Source of the DNA: Palsa-948 sp964481195
GTDB lineage: Bacteria > Bacteroidota > Bacteroidia > Palsa-948
DNA length: 64,000 nt
Assembly: GCA_964481195.1 (NCBI GenBank)
Contig: CAYZTB010000008.1
Span: 22,229-86,228, forward strand
Reading direction: 5' to 3'
In this document: piece by piece, positions 61,387 through 64,000 of the stretch
How the letters are laid out: the number at the start of each line of letters is the position of its first letter
Numbering within the stretch: the first letter of the stretch is position 1
Program-made: the position numbers and the translations under genes
Notes under the pieces: generated by a model
Seen by the model: only the letters and a program-made list of their open reading frames with translations
Databases searched by the model: none
What the model was told of the DNA's origin: nothing

Positions 61387-63399
61387 TTATTTTTTAAAAT
61401 GTTCTTTTAAAGAAAGAGCGTAACGGTTTTCTGGATTAAGAATTAATATTCTGTCTGCAATTTTAATAGCTTCTTCCGTTTTTTTCTCATAAATAAGTAG
61501 CCCTGCTTTATTTGTCAATGCTTGTTCATAGTTAGGGTCTAGTGTTAACGCTTTATCGTATAAGTTAGTGGCCATGCCAATATTGTTTTGCTGTACATAC
61601 ATAAAGCCTAAATTAGACCAGGCGGGAGCAAATGTTTTATCTTCCTCAATTATTTTTTCATAAACCTGTTTAGCTTCTTCGATTTTATTTAATGCATGAT
61701 AATTACCTGCTAATTTATTTTGAAGCTCAAGATTATAGGGTGCTAGTATAGTAGCTTTTTTGTAAAAGATATTTGCTATATCTGGCTTGTTTAGTTGGTT
61801 ATATGCTTCAGCAATCCAATAACAAGTCCATGCATCTTTGTTGTCAAAAGTAATTTTACAATCTCTAAGCCAAAGATTTTGATTTTGAGTGGACATTAAG
61901 CTGACTATTTTTTGATAATCGGTTTTTAAAAAATACAGTTGAATCAAAATGTTGAAATCAGATATGTTTTTTTCATTCAAATGTTTTTTTGCAGAATCAA
62001 GATGACTAAGCTTTCTGTCAAATTTATCGTATTGATTTATATATGCTTGGGCAATAACTTGGGAGCTTGGATTTTTTTCATTGACTGCATATAGGCCGAT
62101 AAATCTCTTTACTGATTCTGAGTTTATTTTTTTTACAGGTTTTTGAATGAAATGGTCAGTTACCGTAACGTGCGGAATGTCGATGGCGCCACTGCGAGGC
62201 ATGTGGCAAGACACGCAGTTGTCTATAGCTGCAGTCCGTTTCTTTAAGTCCTCACTGCACTCAACGTTGGTAATTGCATTTTGTTGATTGTTATGGCAAC
62301 TAATACACGCTTTATTAAAAATTTCCTTTCCTGTTACATGTACACTCACGTGCGGATTGTGACAAGTAATACAAGTAAGCCCTTTTTCGTATGGCCTTAA
62401 TGTTTTATTGTCTGTTTTGCTCTTATTGGATTGAATAAAGCACTTGCTCATTTTAAGTCTATCTGCATGTGAAGCCATGATAAATTCATCTTCTGCGCCT
62501 TCGTATTTAGGCAGGAATACCGTTAGTACATCTGATAGCTTCATCCCTGGTTTAAAATCAAAGAATGATTTATTTTCTTTAAGTACGGCATTTCCCTGTA
62601 AGTGACATCGCTGACAAACATCAAATTGTAAGTCAATTGAAAGCTTGGCTGGGTTGACAATTGAATAGTCGATATACGTAGATGTGTCAACAAGTATTCC
62701 TGCGGTTTTCTCTTTTACATGAATTTCTCCAGGCCCGTGACATCTTTCACAATTTATACCAGTCGGTATGTCGTTAAATTTATTTTCAGATCCAATTACA
62801 AAGTCTGGTAAAGAATTATGGCAGGACATGCACTCCAAACCAATTTTTCTAGAAAAGCGAGAATTAAATCCAGCTTCAAATCCCGGAGGTAAATCCCATT
62901 TCCCTTTTTGAGTATAGTAGGTGAGAGGCATTTGTGTTAAATAGCCGTTTGTATTCATGATGTGCGAATTGGTATGCTGTCCTGATCCAATTATATAATC
63001 CACAGCTTCCACTCTTCTATAAGTAGTGTCCTTGCCTTTAAGTCTAAACTCTAGGATTTTCATTGAGTCACCTTCCCAAAAAGGAAGATAGGATAGGTTT
63101 AAATGTTTATCATATATCACATCATGCTTATTGAATTTTGCGGAGGATTTGTTTTTGTTAGCGTGGTCAAATGATTTCCCCATGCCCGTTTCTATAAACG
63201 TTTCATATTTATCGTAATGGCATTGTCTGCATGCCATAATGCCAACATATTTTACGTTAGAGTCTAAATTTTTGTAAGTATTTTCTAAGATGATATTTTT
63301 AGATTCGACTGGCTCTTTGTTAGGTCCGCACTTTATTATTATAATAGAAATAAATATTAATGCAGATAAAAAAAGGATATTTCTAAAAAGCGATTGCAT
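61387..63399 (-). CDS. Seven-heme cytochrome c lipoprotein with C-terminal TPR repeats
   Basis: The 670-residue protein has a lipoprotein signal (ILFLSALIFISIIIIKC) and seven CxxCH heme sites: CRQCH, CMSCH, CERCH, CQRCH, CITCH, CISCH and CVSCH, in the first 400 residues, arranged as in cytochrome c-554/NrfA-like multiheme modules. Residues about 480-670 are TPR repeats (AWSNLGFMYVQQNNIGMATN, ALTNKAGLLIYEKKTEEAIK). This fits an outer-surface or periplasmic electron carrier that also binds a protein partner. It lies 20 bp from mltG on the same strand and 25 bp from the acetyltransferase, so a common transcript is likely. Confidence 0.93.
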   Translation of the reverse strand: MQSLFRNILFLSALIFISIIIIKCGPNKEPVESKNIILENTYKNLDSNVKYVGIMACRQCHYDKYETFIETGMGKSFDHANKNKSSAKFNKHDVIYDKHLNLSYLPFWEGDSMKILEFRLKGKDTTYRRVEAVDYIIGSGQHTNSHIMNTNGYLTQMPLTYYTQKGKWDLPPGFEAGFNSRFSRKIGLECMSCHNSLPDFVIGSENKFNDIPTGINCERCHGPGEIHVKEKTAGILVDTSTYIDYSIVNPAKLSIDLQFDVCQRCHLQGNAVLKENKSFFDFKPGMKLSDVLTVFLPKYEGAEDEFIMASHADRLKMSKCFIQSNKSKTDNKTLRPYEKGLTCITCHNPHVSVHVTGKEIFNKACISCHNNQQNAITNVECSEDLKKRTAAIDNCVSCHMPRSGAIDIPHVTVTDHFIQKPVKKINSESVKRFIGLYAVNEKNPSSQVIAQAYINQYDKFDRKLSHLDSAKKHLNEKNISDFNILIQLYFLKTDYQKIVSLMSTQNQNLWLRDCKITFDNKDAWTCYWIAEAYNQLNKPDIANIFYKKATILAPYNLELQNKLAGNYHALNKIEEAKQVYEKIIEEDKTFAPAWSNLGFMYVQQNNIGMATNLYDKALTLDPNYEQALTNKAGLLIYEKKTEEAIKIADRILILNPENRYALSLKEHFKK

Positions 63400-63423
63400 G
63401 TTTATTAAATATACTGAAATGAT

Positions 63424-63936
63424 TTATTGCACATACTTTTTGCACAATTGGTGTATGTTATTTTTAGTATCAGTTATAACAAAACCATTACTCTTGAAAA
63501 GATTAAGACTTGCTAAGTTGCTAGTTGATATTGAGCACTTCAATTCATTTAGTTTTATTTTTTGAAAACAGTGTGCAGCAAGAATTTCAATAGCCTCAGA
63601 TGCGTAGCCATTTCTTCTGTATTTTTCAGCTATTAATATTCCAACACTTGCTTCTTTTAGAGTTTCATTATATTTAAAAAGGTCAATACAGCCAACCGCA
63701 CTTCCAGGAGAGTAGTCAAGGTGAGGGCTGTAAAGTTTGCTAATCATTAGCCGGAGCTGCTTGTCTAGATAAATATCCTTTTGATTTTTAATAAACCCTT
63801 CAATTTCTGATTCCGTAAATGCTTTTTTAGTGCTACTTACTTCCCAATTTTGTTTATTGTTTTCCCAGAGGAATAGTATGTTTTTATCTGAAAGAGAAGT
63901 TGCGCGCAGAAATATTTTTTTACCCTTTACTAACAC
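63424..63936 (-). CDS. GNAT acetyltransferase, RimJ/RimL type
   Basis: The 170 residues show the RimJ-like pattern: KKIFLRATSLSDKNILFLWENN at the N-terminus, the acetyl-CoA motif VGILIAEKYRRNGYASEAIEIL, then LKCSISTSNLASLNLFKSNGF. Substrate unknown. It starts with GTG at 63936, 2 bp after the stop of the upstream gene, so the two are probably co-translated. Confidence 0.88.
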   Translation of the reverse strand: MLVKGKKIFLRATSLSDKNILFLWENNKQNWEVSSTKKAFTESEIEGFIKNQKDIYLDKQLRLMISKLYSPHLDYSPGSAVGCIDLFKYNETLKEASVGILIAEKYRRNGYASEAIEILAAHCFQKIKLNELKCSISTSNLASLNLFKSNGFVITDTKNNIHQLCKKYVQ

Positions 63937-63938
63937 CT

Positions 63939-64000
63939 TTATGCCATTACTAGTGAAGAGTTACGAATTGCTTCGTGAACATCGTTTACTTCATACATAT
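63939..64000 (-). CDS. C-terminal end of an unidentified gene
   Basis: The last 19 codons before the window edge read MYEVNDVHEAIRNSSLVMA with TAA at 63939-63941. The frame runs off the window. The short tail is not enough to name a family. It is directly upstream of the GNAT gene in the same operon. Confidence 0.5.
   Translation of the reverse strand, partial: MYEVNDVHEAIRNSSLVMA

Overview
The window is chromosomal DNA of a Bacteroidota bacterium, probably a T9SS-bearing lineage outside Bacteroides itself. This rests on AT-rich DNA, several -7 promoter elements of the TAnnTTTG type with few Shine-Dalgarno sites, a secreted subtilase with a type IX sorting tail, PorQ, two PorE-like TPR/PD40/OmpA proteins, a TamL-type lipoprotein Omp85 with TamB, and a his operon in the order GDCBHAF(IE). 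Two runs of N (2478-2487, 40659-40668) show a scaffolded draft; the second splits one gene and creates an artificial frame change. No tRNA, rRNA, CRISPR or prophage was seen.

Layout. 1-5.1 kb: patatin phospholipase (partial), metal/cobalamin-binding protein, histone-H1-like tail at a gap, transaldolase, a hypothetical gene and tsaD. 5.2-14.4 kb (+): tamB, an ABC exporter and a T9SS-exported subtilase. 14.4-20.7 kb: ligA, prmC, ribD, a thioesterase and dnaA. 20.7-25.4 kb: a phosphatase, an RsmI-like methyltransferase and a repeat-rich stretch with decayed genes. 25.4-33.5 kb (-): the complete histidine operon with a leader peptide and attenuator. 33.6-35.3 kb: an IS4-type element that removed most of a second SpoIIE-type phosphatase gene. 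35.6-42.4 kb: htpG, then a signalling operon (propeller/SpoIIE phosphatase, WD40 protein, methyltransferase). 42.5-47.8 kb (+): an envelope chaperone operon (three SurA/PpiC-like genes and a MoxR ATPase). 47.8-54.5 kb: a small cytochrome, TamL, an rRNA methylase, porQ, cmk and ispH. 54.5-64 kb (-): two PorE-like proteins, mltG, a seven-heme cytochrome and an acetyltransferase.

The most unusual signal is a set of short repeats. A GC-rich double-hairpin element (about 75-120 bp, cores like CCCTCCCAAAGGGAGGG) sits between genes and also inside four open reading frames (rsmI-like, hisIE, hisF, hisH) without breaking them; two copies encode almost the same peptide (PFGTT-GWERSSG). A second class has 7-bp periodicity and fills whole spacers between co-transcribed genes (prmC-ligA, hisD-hisC, hisB-hisH). 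A third class is inverted repeats built from 9-bp CAC-type units. The his operon carries all of them, plus a leader peptide with five consecutive histidines followed by an intrinsic terminator, under a promoter placed so that the leader mRNA would be leaderless.
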